NCBI GenBank assembly: GCA_050725495.1
Contig: JBOHHM010000303.1
Span: 1 to 14,065, forward strand
Length of the DNA: 14,065 nucleotides
DNA from: JBOHHM01 sp050725495
Lineage (GTDB): Bacteria > Pseudomonadota > Gammaproteobacteria > Burkholderiales > Burkholderiaceae_C
Direction of reading: 5' to 3'
Part shown: piece after piece, positions 1 through 6,644 of the stretch
Numbering within the stretch: position 1 is the first letter of the stretch
How the letters are laid out: the number at the start of each line of letters is the position of its first letter
Program-made: the position numbers and the translations under genes
Notes under the pieces: generated by a model
Database searches by the model: none
What the model saw: only the letters and a program-made list of their open reading frames with translations
Told to the model about the DNA's origin: nothing

Positions 1-910
1 GGACATTGGCATAGAAGTCGCTGGAATCCCTGACACCGGGCAGCCGAAAGCCCCTGGTCTCATCGCCGGTATCGTATTGATTGAACAGCAGGTAAAAGCC
101 GGCCAGGCCCTTGTAGACGTTTTGCGCCGTGAACGATACGCGATGATCGTGATACCACAGCGTGCCCAGCGACTCGTTGATGTCGCCATTCGGTGGATGG
201 GTGCTGGCAAAGCCTGCGAGCACGTTCGGGTAGTGTTGGTCGTAGAACTTGGCGTTGGCGATGGCCGGCTTGAGCGGGTTCGGGAAGAAGTCGAACGCGA
301 AGCCGTCGCTCTCCGATGGCGTGTGCGCATTGTGCAGGTGGGTCGTGAGCTGCTGAATGCCAAAGCCGCCATTGTTGACCCCCACCAACTCGTTGCGGTT
401 GCGCACCAGCATCTGCTCGCCATAGAGCGCGTGGTAGGTCGGGCCGGGCACCATGCCGTCGAAACCCCACAGCCGCTGCCGCGGCAGATCGGGTGACACA
501 TAGACGAGCGCTTCGCGCTGGCGAATCTCGTAGACCTTCTGCGGCGGAAACGGGAACTTACCTGGATAGTTGACGAAAGCCTGGTGTCGCCGCGTGCGCC
601 CTTCGCCCTGGGCGTTGTTCGGTTCGATGGTCGGACGCGGAAACAAATCGTTGGCGCCGTTGGCCAGCGGCCGCTTGATCGGCATGATCGGCAACGGGTC
701 GACAAACGCGCGGGTTGCGGGACTCTCCATGTCCTTGGCGTTCGCCACCCGGCTGCTCAGGCCATGCTTGGCCAGCAGATAGCCGGTGCTGGTGAGCAGT
801 CCCAGCTTCATCAGATCGCGCCGGGACGTCAGGCCCGCGTTGATCAACTCTTGCCGATTGCGCCAGGCGTTGCGGGTGATGCTGCTCCAACTGTATTTCA
901 GCAAATACAT
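1..910 (-). CDS. Multicopper oxidase (CotA/bilirubin-oxidase-like), N-terminal part, runs off left edge
   Basis: The frame is open from an ATG at 910 to the window edge, giving 303 residues without a stop. A twin-arginine signal is seen at residues 29-35 (SRRDLMK) followed by a hydrophobic stretch, so the protein should be exported folded by Tat, as is common for periplasmic copper enzymes. The copper-binding pattern of multicopper oxidases is present: HLHNAHTPSESDG from residue 191 (first HxH, trinuclear centre) and LWYHDH at 251-256 (second HxH). The spacing and wording resemble the CotA/bilirubin oxidase branch. The remaining copper ligands, including the type 1 Cys, would lie beyond the edge. 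The start is supported by AAGGGGG about 8 bases upstream. The n-region before the Tat motif is long (28 residues). The substrate (phenolics, Mn, Cu(I) or bilirubin-like) cannot be told from this part. Confidence 0.9.
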   Translation of the reverse strand, partial: MYLLKYSWSSITRNAWRNRQELINAGLTSRRDLMKLGLLTSTGYLLAKHGLSSRVANAKDMESPATRAFVDPLPIMPIKRPLANGANDLFPRPTIEPNNAQGEGRTRRHQAFVNYPGKFPFPPQKVYEIRQREALVYVSPDLPRQRLWGFDGMVPGPTYHALYGEQMLVRNRNELVGVNNGGFGIQQLTTHLHNAHTPSESDGFAFDFFPNPLKPAIANAKFYDQHYPNVLAGFASTHPPNGDINESLGTLWYHDHRVSFTAQNVYKGLAGFYLLFNQYDTGDETRGFRLPGVRDSSDFYANV

Positions 911-989
911 CGTGGATCCCCCTTAACCCGATTACATTCAATTACGCATGGTTACCTTTTGGTACTTTCTATTTCCTTCTCTCAGTGTC

Positions 990-1018
990 GTTATAGTTCG
1001 CCGCCGGCCGTTGTTCAA
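990..1018 (-). promoter_or_regulatory. Predicted sigma70 promoter of the multicopper oxidase gene
   Basis: On the minus strand there is TTGAAC (1018-1013), a 17-base spacer, then TATAAC (995-990). Both hexamers are close to consensus and the spacing is optimal. Transcription would begin near 983 and leave a leader of roughly 70 bases before the ATG at 910. Prediction from pattern only. Confidence 0.5.
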
Positions 1019-1186
1019 ACCGATTGCGCAAGGGTTATTGACCCCTGGCGCCGCATCGTTGATGGGCTGGTTGTGTGTTTTTCGCCGCCCGACGTTTCGC
1101 TGCCCGTGCCCACACGATACTTGGGGAGGTGAATCCGTGAAGCCTGGGGCGGCCCGGCGCTTCTTGAAAGACTGGAAAGGACGACG

Positions 1187-2044
1187 ATGTACACCACCCT
1201 GATCTCTGCCGAACAGCTCCAGGCCCTGCAAGCCAGCGACACGCCGCCCATGGTGTTTGACTGCAGCTTCGACCTGATGAAGCCCGAACTGGGCGAGCAG
1301 CAGTACCGCGAGGCCCATATCCCCGGCGCGGTCTATGCGCATCTGGATACGGCGCTGAGCGCCAAGGGCGATCCCGCAGCCGCATCGGGCGGACGCCACC
1401 CCCTGCCATCGCGCGAGAAGTTTGCCGCCTGGCTGTCTGGCATGGGCCTGGCCAACGACACGCAGGCCGTGGTCTACGACCGCAACGGCGCCAACTACTG
1501 CGGCCGCCTGTGGTGGATGCTCAAATGGGCCGGCCATGAAGCCGTGGCCGTGCTCGACGGCGGCCTGCAGGCCTGGAGCGCCGCTGGTGGCGCCGTCTCT
1601 AGCGGGGTCGAGGCGCCGCGTGCGCCATCGCATTTCGTGCTGACTCCCGAGAAAGCAGCGCTGGTCACGGCGAAGACCGTAGCGCACAAGCTGGGCCGGC
1701 CGGAGCAGACCATCATCGACGCGCGCGCCGCGCCGCGTTTTCGGGGCGAGGTCGAGCCGCTGGACCCGGTGGCCGGCCACATCCCCGGCGCGCTGAACCG
1801 CCCGTTTGGCCAAAACCTCGGCGCCGATGGCAAATTCAAACCCGCAGCCCAGCTCAGGGCCGAGTTCGACGCGCTTCTCGCCGGCCGCGACTCGGCCAGC
1901 GTGGTCCATCACTGCGGCAGCGGCGTCAGTGCCCTGCCCAATGTGCTCGCGATGGAACTGGCCGGCCTGGGCCGCGCCGCGCTGTACGCAGGCAGCTGGA
2001 GCGAGTGGTGCAGCGACCCGTCGCGGCCCATGGCGCAGGGCTGA
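1187..2044 (+). CDS. sseA: Sulfurtransferase (3-mercaptopyruvate/thiosulfate sulfurtransferase, SseA type)
   Basis: A 285-residue protein with two tandem rhodanese domains (about 5-135 inactive, 160-280 catalytic), the usual length for this family. The N-terminal domain carries the FDCSFDL...EAHIPGA pattern; the C-terminal domain has RFRGE and GHIPGALN. The active loop is CGSGVSA at 243-249, with Cys243 as the persulfide-forming residue. The CG(S/T)GV(T/S)A loop is typical of mercaptopyruvate sulfurtransferases (E. coli SseA has CGSGVTA), whereas classical thiosulfate rhodaneses have a more basic loop. It moves sulfane sulfur from 3-mercaptopyruvate to a thiol or cyanide acceptor, normally in the cytoplasm. 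The start is supported by GAAAGGA 5-6 bases upstream. It appears monocistronic, divergent from the oxidase and convergent with the deaminase gene. Its true donor substrate is inferred from the loop only. Confidence 0.93.
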   Translation: MYTTLISAEQLQALQASDTPPMVFDCSFDLMKPELGEQQYREAHIPGAVYAHLDTALSAKGDPAAASGGRHPLPSREKFAAWLSGMGLANDTQAVVYDRNGANYCGRLWWMLKWAGHEAVAVLDGGLQAWSAAGGAVSSGVEAPRAPSHFVLTPEKAALVTAKTVAHKLGRPEQTIIDARAAPRFRGEVEPLDPVAGHIPGALNRPFGQNLGADGKFKPAAQLRAEFDALLAGRDSASVVHHCGSGVSALPNVLAMELAGLGRAALYAGSWSEWCSDPSRPMAQG

Positions 2045-2051
2045 GGCGGCT

Positions 2052-2210
2052 TCACTCCTTGACGTTGGCCACCTGCACGATGCCCACATGGCGGACCTGC
2101 TCGCGCTGCACAAAGCGCGCGATGTCGGCGGCGCTGCAGCCCGCGGCGCCGCCCTCGGGCTGCGAAGGCGCAAGGCGTTTGAACAGGGTCAGCCTGCTTG
2201 AGGTCCGTTG
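2052..2210 (-). pseudogene. Possible 3' remnant of an unidentified gene
   Basis: A minus-strand frame of 52 codons runs from the edge of the dispersed repeat to a TGA at 2054-2052, with no plausible start codon of its own. Its residues (for example SAADIARFVQREQVRHVGIV near the C-terminus) read like the helix-strand end of a real protein, not random translation, but I do not recognise the family. It abuts the repeat element exactly, which would fit a gene whose upstream part was lost or separated when the repeat arrived. Equally, it may be non-coding spacer between the convergent sseA and deaminase genes. Low confidence. Confidence 0.2.
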
Positions 2211-2293
2211 TCATTCCCGCGCAGGCGCGCGCAGGCGGGAATCCAGGGATGTTGGGTCCGCAGGCGCTGGGTCCCCGCCTTCGCGGGGACGAC
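2210..2293. repeat. Dispersed palindromic repeat (two hairpins with complementary ends)
   Basis: An 84-bp element begins GTCATTCCCGC and ends GCGGGGACGAC, so its ends are inverted copies of each other with a few mismatches. Inside lie two hairpins: ATTCCCGC with GCGGGAAT in the left half, and GTCCCCGC-CTTC-GCGGGGAC in the right half. This layout is the familiar proteobacterial intergenic repeat whose translations read like REGGDP or IPAKAGIQ. Here it overlaps the 3' end of the deaminase gene and supplies its last 27 codons and stop. Its hairpins may also terminate transcription between the convergent genes. Confidence 0.8.
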
Positions 2294-3383
2294 GATCGAT
2301 CTGCGCACGCAGGGTATCGAATTTGGCTGTCCATTCGCTGCGCCAGCGCGCTCGCGTGCTGTCGTCGATCCAGGCGCCATCGAGCCCGTTGAGCATGAAG
2401 CCGCGCAACTCATCGAGGCCGAAGCCGAAGTCGCGCACCATCATCAGCCAGGCCTGCGTGGGCGTGACATGGTGCAGCGTCGGGTCGTCGGTGTTGGGGT
2501 GGATGCGCAGGCCCAAGGCCGGCATGTGGCGGATCGGGTGGTCCAGCGCCCAGCGCTCGGGCGCCAGGGTGCGCAGGTAGTAGGAATTGGTCGGCACCAC
2601 GGTGAACACGATGCCGCGCTCGGCGCACTGGCGCGCAAACGCCGGTTCGTCGACCACCGTGTAGCCGTGGTCGATGCGGTCGACCTGCAGCAGTTCCACA
2701 GCGGTCTTGACGTTGGTCCAGGGCATGCCGAACTCGCCGGCGTGGGCCGTGGTCTTGAGCCCGGCGCGGCGTGCGGCGGCGTAGGCCTCGACGAACAGTT
2801 CGGGCGGGCGGTCGACCTCGCGGTAGTCGATGCCGATGCCGATCACCTGCTCGCAGCGCTGCTCCACGACCCACTGCACCATCTGCAGCGCCTCGGCCGG
2901 CGAGGCTTCGCGGTCGATCGCGGGGACCAGGCGGCCGACGATGCCGCAGTCGGCCTGCGCATCGGCGATGGCGCGCACGATGGCCTGCTGCGCCAGCGCA
3001 TAGGGAATGCCCGAGTCCCGCACCGTGCCCGTGGGGTTCCAGAAAAATTCCGCATAGCGCACCTGGTGGGCCGCGGCGTCCTGCAGGTATTCGTAGCTGA
3101 TGCGGTGCAGGTCGTCGGGCGTTTTGAGCAGCTGCGCGTCGAGCGCGCGCAGCACGCGCAGCACGCCCACGGGCTTATCGCCGCGGGTGTAGAAGGCCTC
3201 GATCTCGGCCGCCGACAGCGGCGCGCGGGAGCGCCGCGCGAGATCGATGAAGGTGTCGCGGCGCACCGTGCCCAGCAGATGGCAGTGCAGCTCCACCTTG
3301 GGCATGGCCTGCAGAAAACCGGACAGCGTCAATGGGCGCTCTGGTGCGGGCATGGCGGAGGGCAATGGAATGGTGAGCGACAT
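2211..3383 (-). CDS. Adenosine deaminase family protein with repeat-encoded C-terminal tail
   Basis: A 390-residue zinc amidohydrolase. The zinc and catalytic signatures are in order: ELHCHLLG (His33, His35), HAGE at 214-217 (zinc His and catalytic Glu), RIDHGY (His239) and PNTDDP (Asp299/Asp300). It should hydrolytically deaminate adenosine or a related purine (adenine and aminodeoxyfutalosine deaminases belong to the same family), so the exact substrate is open. The nucleoside hydrolase and ribokinase upstream favour a purine nucleoside or base. Residues 364-390 are encoded by the dispersed repeat; the family-like sequence ends near residue 363. I chose the ATG at 3383 because the following sequence fits the family; no strong ribosome site is visible. 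A GTG at 3434 would add 17 residues and an ATG at 3353 would remove 10. It is the last gene of the cluster, 87 bases after ribokinase. Confidence 0.88.
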   Translation of the reverse strand: MSLTIPLPSAMPAPERPLTLSGFLQAMPKVELHCHLLGTVRRDTFIDLARRSRAPLSAAEIEAFYTRGDKPVGVLRVLRALDAQLLKTPDDLHRISYEYLQDAAAHQVRYAEFFWNPTGTVRDSGIPYALAQQAIVRAIADAQADCGIVGRLVPAIDREASPAEALQMVQWVVEQRCEQVIGIGIDYREVDRPPELFVEAYAAARRAGLKTTAHAGEFGMPWTNVKTAVELLQVDRIDHGYTVVDEPAFARQCAERGIVFTVVPTNSYYLRTLAPERWALDHPIRHMPALGLRIHPNTDDPTLHHVTPTQAWLMMVRDFGFGLDELRGFMLNGLDGAWIDDSTRARWRSEWTAKFDTLRAQIDRRPREGGDPAPADPTSLDSRLRAPARE

Positions 3384-3440
3384 GATGAGCTGTAGGTTGG
3401 CAATGGCGGGCGTGGATTGAAAAACACTGGGCACCCAGGC

Positions 3441-3454
3441 GGGGCGATCGCCCC
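3441..3454. repeat. Perfect 14-bp palindrome between ribokinase and deaminase genes
   Basis: GGGGCGATCGCCCC lies in the 87-base gap after the ribokinase stop. It is self-complementary but has no loop and no U-run on either strand, so it is a weak terminator at best. It could be a protein-binding site or an mRNA-processing structure that lowers deaminase expression relative to the upstream genes. Function unknown. Confidence 0.35.
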
Positions 3455-3470
3455 AAGTCTGGCGCGTCGT

Positions 3471-4397
3471 TCAGGAATGCCGCAGTACAAACGCCTGCAC
3501 CTCGGCGCGGCGCGGAATCGAGGGCTGGGCGCCCGGCCGTGTCACGGCCAGAGCCGCCGCATACTGCGCTTGCTGGGCGGCCTCGATGGCGCTGGCGCCT
3601 TCGGCCCAGTACGCGGCAAAAGCGCCGGCGAAGGTGTCGCCCGCCGCGGTGGTATCGACGGCGCTGACCTTGACGGCAGGCAGATGCACCACAGACTCCC
3701 CCTGCGCCACACACACGCCGCGCTCGCCCAGGGTGAGCACCACCAGCCGCGGGCCCATGGCCCGCAGGCGCCGGGCTGCGCTCAGGGCGGTGGCGACATC
3801 GGCAACAGGCATGCCGCACAGGTTGGCAGCTTCGACTTCGTTCAACAGCAGTCCCGTGACCCCGGCCAGCAGCTCCGCAGGCAAGGGCTGGAATGGTGAA
3901 GGGTTCAAGAGGGTTCTGACGCCAGCCCCAGCACACATGGCGATGGCATGCGCCACGGTCGCCAGCGGCACTTCAAGCTGGCACAGCAGGGCATCGGCGC
4001 AACACAAGCTCACGGCTGCGCTGTCGATATCGGCCGGGGACAGCGCCGCATTGGCGCCTGGGGCGACGACGATGCAGTTGCGTCCGTGTTCATCCACATG
4101 AATGCCTGCGACGCCCGTCGGGAGGTCGGCCGACACTTGCAGGTGCTGCAGGTCAATACCATCGGCTCTCAACCCGGCGCGCAGGCTTGCACCGAAAGCG
4201 TCATCGCCGACCCGTCCCACCAGCGTGACGTGCGCGCCCATGCGCGCCGCTGCCACCGCCTGGTTGGCGCCCTTGCCGCCCGGAACGTGGCTGAAAGCGC
4301 TCGCCGCCACGGTTTCTCCTGCTTGCGGCAGGGCCTGGACACGCCACACCAGGTCCATGTTGAGACTGCCGACAACCGCAATATGGGGCGGGGTCAT
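3471..4397 (-). CDS. rbsK: Ribokinase (PfkB family)
   Basis: A 308-residue sugar kinase of normal length. N-terminal GSLNMDL (10-16), the PGGKGANQA segment (39-47) that contacts the sugar, NPSP (165-168), NEVEA (186-190) and the C-terminal PfkB signature VDTTAAGDTFAGAF (247-260) are all visible. Asp254 is the catalytic base; the anion hole reads AAGD where many family members have GAGD. It phosphorylates ribose to ribose 5-phosphate in the cytoplasm. Its ATG overlaps the nucleoside hydrolase stop as ATGA, so the two are translationally coupled: the hydrolase releases ribose and this enzyme traps it. Deoxyribose or another pentose as substrate cannot be excluded. Confidence 0.93.
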   Translation of the reverse strand: MTPPHIAVVGSLNMDLVWRVQALPQAGETVAASAFSHVPGGKGANQAVAAARMGAHVTLVGRVGDDAFGASLRAGLRADGIDLQHLQVSADLPTGVAGIHVDEHGRNCIVVAPGANAALSPADIDSAAVSLCCADALLCQLEVPLATVAHAIAMCAGAGVRTLLNPSPFQPLPAELLAGVTGLLLNEVEAANLCGMPVADVATALSAARRLRAMGPRLVVLTLGERGVCVAQGESVVHLPAVKVSAVDTTAAGDTFAGAFAAYWAEGASAIEAAQQAQYAAALAVTRPGAQPSIPRRAEVQAFVLRHS

Positions 4398-5368
4398 GGC
4401 AGCGGCCTTTGACTTCGATCTTGAATGAGGGCCCGATGCAGACGCTCCAGCACGACGCGCACAACGGCCGGGCCGTCGGCGCGGGTCGCCACCTGGACAT
4501 TGAAAGGTCGCTGCGCATGGGCTTTGAAGTCGCAGACCGTCATGCCACGCGTAAAGCGTCCCTGCAGTTCAATGTCCACCCGTGCGGGACTGAACTCGAA
4601 CAATGCCGGTGCGGCCAGCCAGGCGGTCACGACCGGATCGTACAGCGGCATGGGTACGCTGCCGTCGGCACTGCGCAAGCGCTGGTAAGCATCGAGATAG
4701 CCTGCCAGCCACTGCGCGCGCTGGCCCGGCCATTGTCGAACCTGTTGAACATGCGATGGCTCGATCAGCACTTGGCGACAGACGTTGAGTCCGAACATGC
4801 GCAGTGGCACCCCGGCGTTGAAGACAACATCCGCTGCCTCAGGGTCGGCATAGATGTTGAACTCCGCTGCGGGCGTGTGGTTGCCGCGGTCGGTCGAGCC
4901 CCCCATCAGCAGGATTTCCCGAATGCGGGTCGCGGCGTGCGGGTCGCGCGCCAACGCCGTGGCCAGATTGGTCAGCGGCCCGATCGCCACCACCGTCATC
5001 GGCTGCGGGCTGGTCCGCAGGGCGTCGAGCAGGGCCTGCACCCCATCGCCAGCCGCCGGTGAATCGCTTGCCTCTGGCAGAGGCTCGCCTCGCGTGCGCA
5101 TGCCCTGCGCGCCCAGCACCTGTTGCGCCGTTTCCAGCCGACCTGCCAAAGGCGTGGCGCAGCCCCGGTAAATCGGTGCGCTCAAGCCATAGTGCCGGCG
5201 AATGCGCAATGCGTTGGCCAAGGTGAGTTCCAGGGGCGCATTGCCAGCGACGACACTGGTGCCGACCCAGTCCACCTGCGCGTCGGCGGCCAGCATCAAC
5301 ATGGTGAGCCAGTCGTCAAAGCCGGGGTCGGTGTCCAGCCAGACTGGGCGCAGGGCATCGGTACTCAT
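4394..5368 (-). CDS. Nucleoside hydrolase (IunH/Rih family)
   Basis: A 324-residue protein that splits the N-glycosidic bond of ribonucleosides into base and ribose. The family's calcium/ribose site is clear: DTDPGFDD at 12-19 (normally DTDPGxDD), VVAGN at 39-43, GPLTNLA at 130-136, AEFNIYADPEAA at 168-179 and the second acidic motif LYDP with Asp244. At the last motif many family members have HDP; here the His is replaced by Tyr243, a position near the leaving base, so base preference may differ. The start has GGGGGAGG 8-9 bases upstream. It couples directly to ribokinase and lies 99 bases after the binding protein gene, presumably in one operon. Inosine/uridine against cytidine preference cannot be read from the sequence. 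Confidence 0.92.
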   Translation of the reverse strand: MSTDALRPVWLDTDPGFDDWLTMLMLAADAQVDWVGTSVVAGNAPLELTLANALRIRRHYGLSAPIYRGCATPLAGRLETAQQVLGAQGMRTRGEPLPEASDSPAAGDGVQALLDALRTSPQPMTVVAIGPLTNLATALARDPHAATRIREILLMGGSTDRGNHTPAAEFNIYADPEAADVVFNAGVPLRMFGLNVCRQVLIEPSHVQQVRQWPGQRAQWLAGYLDAYQRLRSADGSVPMPLYDPVVTAWLAAPALFEFSPARVDIELQGRFTRGMTVCDFKAHAQRPFNVQVATRADGPAVVRVVLERLHRALIQDRSQRPLP

Positions 5369-5467
5369 TGCATAACCTCCCCCAGGCTTGCCACTTCGTG
5401 TGCTGCGCCCACCCCCTGCTGAAGGAGGGGGCCCGCGCCTTGGAGCGGTCCGGCGGCGCTCATGGCC
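5369..5467 (-). repeat. Intergenic stretch with GC-rich inverted repeat
   Basis: The gap between the binding protein and nucleoside hydrolase genes holds CCCCCT (5412-5417) facing AGGGGG (5426-5431) across an 8-base loop, followed by a GC-rich tract. The style matches small dispersed repeats that I associate with Comamonadaceae genomes. On the minus strand the hairpin would form in the transcript ahead of the hydrolase and could weaken read-through; there is no U-run. Repeat identity is inferred. Confidence 0.35.
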
Positions 5468-6460
5468 TCACGGTTTGAGCGAAATCGATTTCAACACGCG
5501 CAGGGTCTGGGCGCGGTCCTGTTCGATGAACGACACGAACGCGGACGGGGGGCCCCCGCGGGCGACCACCCCGGACTCGGCCAGCTTGCCGCGCACAGCC
5601 TCCATCTTGAGCACCTCGTCCACCGCCTGGTTGAGCTGTTGCACGATGGCCGCAGGGGTTTTGGCTGGGGCGTACAAACCGGCCCAGCTGACCACGTTGA
5701 AGCCCTTGAAGCCGGGGGTTTCCGCCACCGCGGGAACATCGCGCAGGATGGCAAGACGCCCGTCGCCCGTGACCGCCAGCGCCTTGACGGTCTTGGACTG
5801 GATATGCGGCGCGGCCGAGGCACTGACCAGCATGGCCAGATCCACCTGATGGCCCGCCACGTCATTGGCGATCTGGGAGGCGCCCCGGTAGGGGATGTGC
5901 ACCATGTGCACCTGGGCCTGGTGCTTGATCATCTCGGTGGCCAAATGGGGAATGGTGCCTATGCCCGACGTGGCGTAGTTCAGCCGCCCCGGTTGCCGGC
6001 GGGCCAGGGCGATCAACTCATTGAGGTTTTGCGCCGGCACGGACGGGTGGGCCACCAGCACCATGGGGGCCGTGTTCACCAGCGCGACCGGCACCAGATC
6101 CTTCAGCACATCGTATTTGTAGGGCGTAGCGCTGGCCTCTTGCCCCGGGGCAAAGGGTGAGTCGCCGGCCATCAGCAAGGTGTAACCGTCAGGCGTGGCT
6201 TGCAGCGCCTTTTGAAAGCCGATGGCGCCCCCTGCCCCGGTGACGTTCTCCACCACCACGGCCTGTCCCAGCCGTTCAGCCAGCCGTTGGGCGACCAGGC
6301 GGGTCGTGGCATCCAGGCTGCCGCCAGCGCTGTAGGGAACGATGATGGTGATGCTTCGGGCATTCGTCCAGGGGGTTTGCGCTTGCACAGGGCCCACGGC
6401 AACGGCCGCAAGCGCGCCGCCCACCATCGAGTGAACAAAAAGGCGGCGGTTCAAGGGCAT
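5468..6460 (-). CDS. Bug/TctC-type tripartite tricarboxylate transporter substrate-binding protein
   Basis: A 330-residue periplasmic binding protein of the usual length. Residues 1-28 form an export signal (LNRRLFVHSM, then a hydrophobic run ending in VQAQ); the RR-x-F arrangement is Tat-like, but Sec export is possible. Family hallmarks follow: ITIIVPYSAGGSLD, VVVENVTGAGGAIG, the ATPDGYTLL segment, LNYATSGIGT, HIPYRGASQ and VKALAVTGDGR. The start at 6460 is set by AGGAG 7-8 bases upstream; an upstream in-frame start would spoil the signal peptide. No membrane partners (TctA/TctB) are nearby, as is usual for the many orphan Bug proteins of Burkholderiales. Family ligands are mostly carboxylates, nicotinate-like compounds or aromatics; the downstream hydrolase, kinase and deaminase genes suggest a nucleoside or base ligand here (inference). 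Confidence 0.92.
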   Translation of the reverse strand: MPLNRRLFVHSMVGGALAAVAVGPVQAQTPWTNARSITIIVPYSAGGSLDATTRLVAQRLAERLGQAVVVENVTGAGGAIGFQKALQATPDGYTLLMAGDSPFAPGQEASATPYKYDVLKDLVPVALVNTAPMVLVAHPSVPAQNLNELIALARRQPGRLNYATSGIGTIPHLATEMIKHQAQVHMVHIPYRGASQIANDVAGHQVDLAMLVSASAAPHIQSKTVKALAVTGDGRLAILRDVPAVAETPGFKGFNVVSWAGLYAPAKTPAAIVQQLNQAVDEVLKMEAVRGKLAESGVVARGGPPSAFVSFIEQDRAQTLRVLKSISLKP

Positions 6461-6581
6461 GGCGTAACTCCTGTGAAATGGGCGGAACAATCAAACCGCA
6501 GCGAGCGGCGCAAGGCGATCACCGCGCTGCGGCGCGGGCATGGCGGGCGATGGCGTCACGGTTGGCGACACGATGGCTCGC

Positions 6582-6610
6582 ATCTTAGGACTGGATTTGT
6601 CATAACTGAA
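6582..6610 (-). promoter_or_regulatory. Candidate promoter of the nucleoside cluster
   Basis: Minus-strand TTCAGT (6610-6605), a 17-base spacer and TAAGAT (6587-6582). The -35 is weak and overlaps the left arm of the palindrome, as expected for a LysR-activated promoter. Prediction only. Confidence 0.35.
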
Positions 6611-6632
6611 GTGATTTAATTTAATAACTTCA
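6607..6632. promoter_or_regulatory. Candidate LysR operator in the divergent intergenic region
   Basis: TGAAGT (6607-6612) and ACTTCA (6627-6632) form an inverted repeat around a very AT-rich 14-base core, in an otherwise GC-rich spacer. It ends 12 bases before the LysR start and overlaps the weak -35 of the opposite promoter. That is the classical position for a LysR protein that represses itself and activates the divergent gene. It is the only clear palindrome in the 184-base spacer. Confidence 0.55.
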
Positions 6633-6644
6633 TCAGCTGAATCT

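Noticed and set aside
1115..1175. Riboswitch-like GGTGAATCC...GGGGCGG segment before sseA
   Set aside because: A few bases recall the cobalamin element, but the required conserved boxes and pairing are absent.
938..2173. Long open frame on the minus strand opposite sseA
   Set aside because: It mirrors codon bias of the GC-rich sseA gene; the sense frame has clear rhodanese motifs and the antisense translation is Arg/Ala/His-rich without domains.
2208..3395. Open frame of nearly 400 codons on the plus strand opposite the deaminase
   Set aside because: The deaminase carries all zinc motifs on the minus strand. The plus frame is a third-position GC artefact.
3441..3454. Rho-independent terminator at the GGGGCGATCGCCCC palindrome
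   Set aside because: There is no loop and no U-tract on either strand; kept only as a palindrome.
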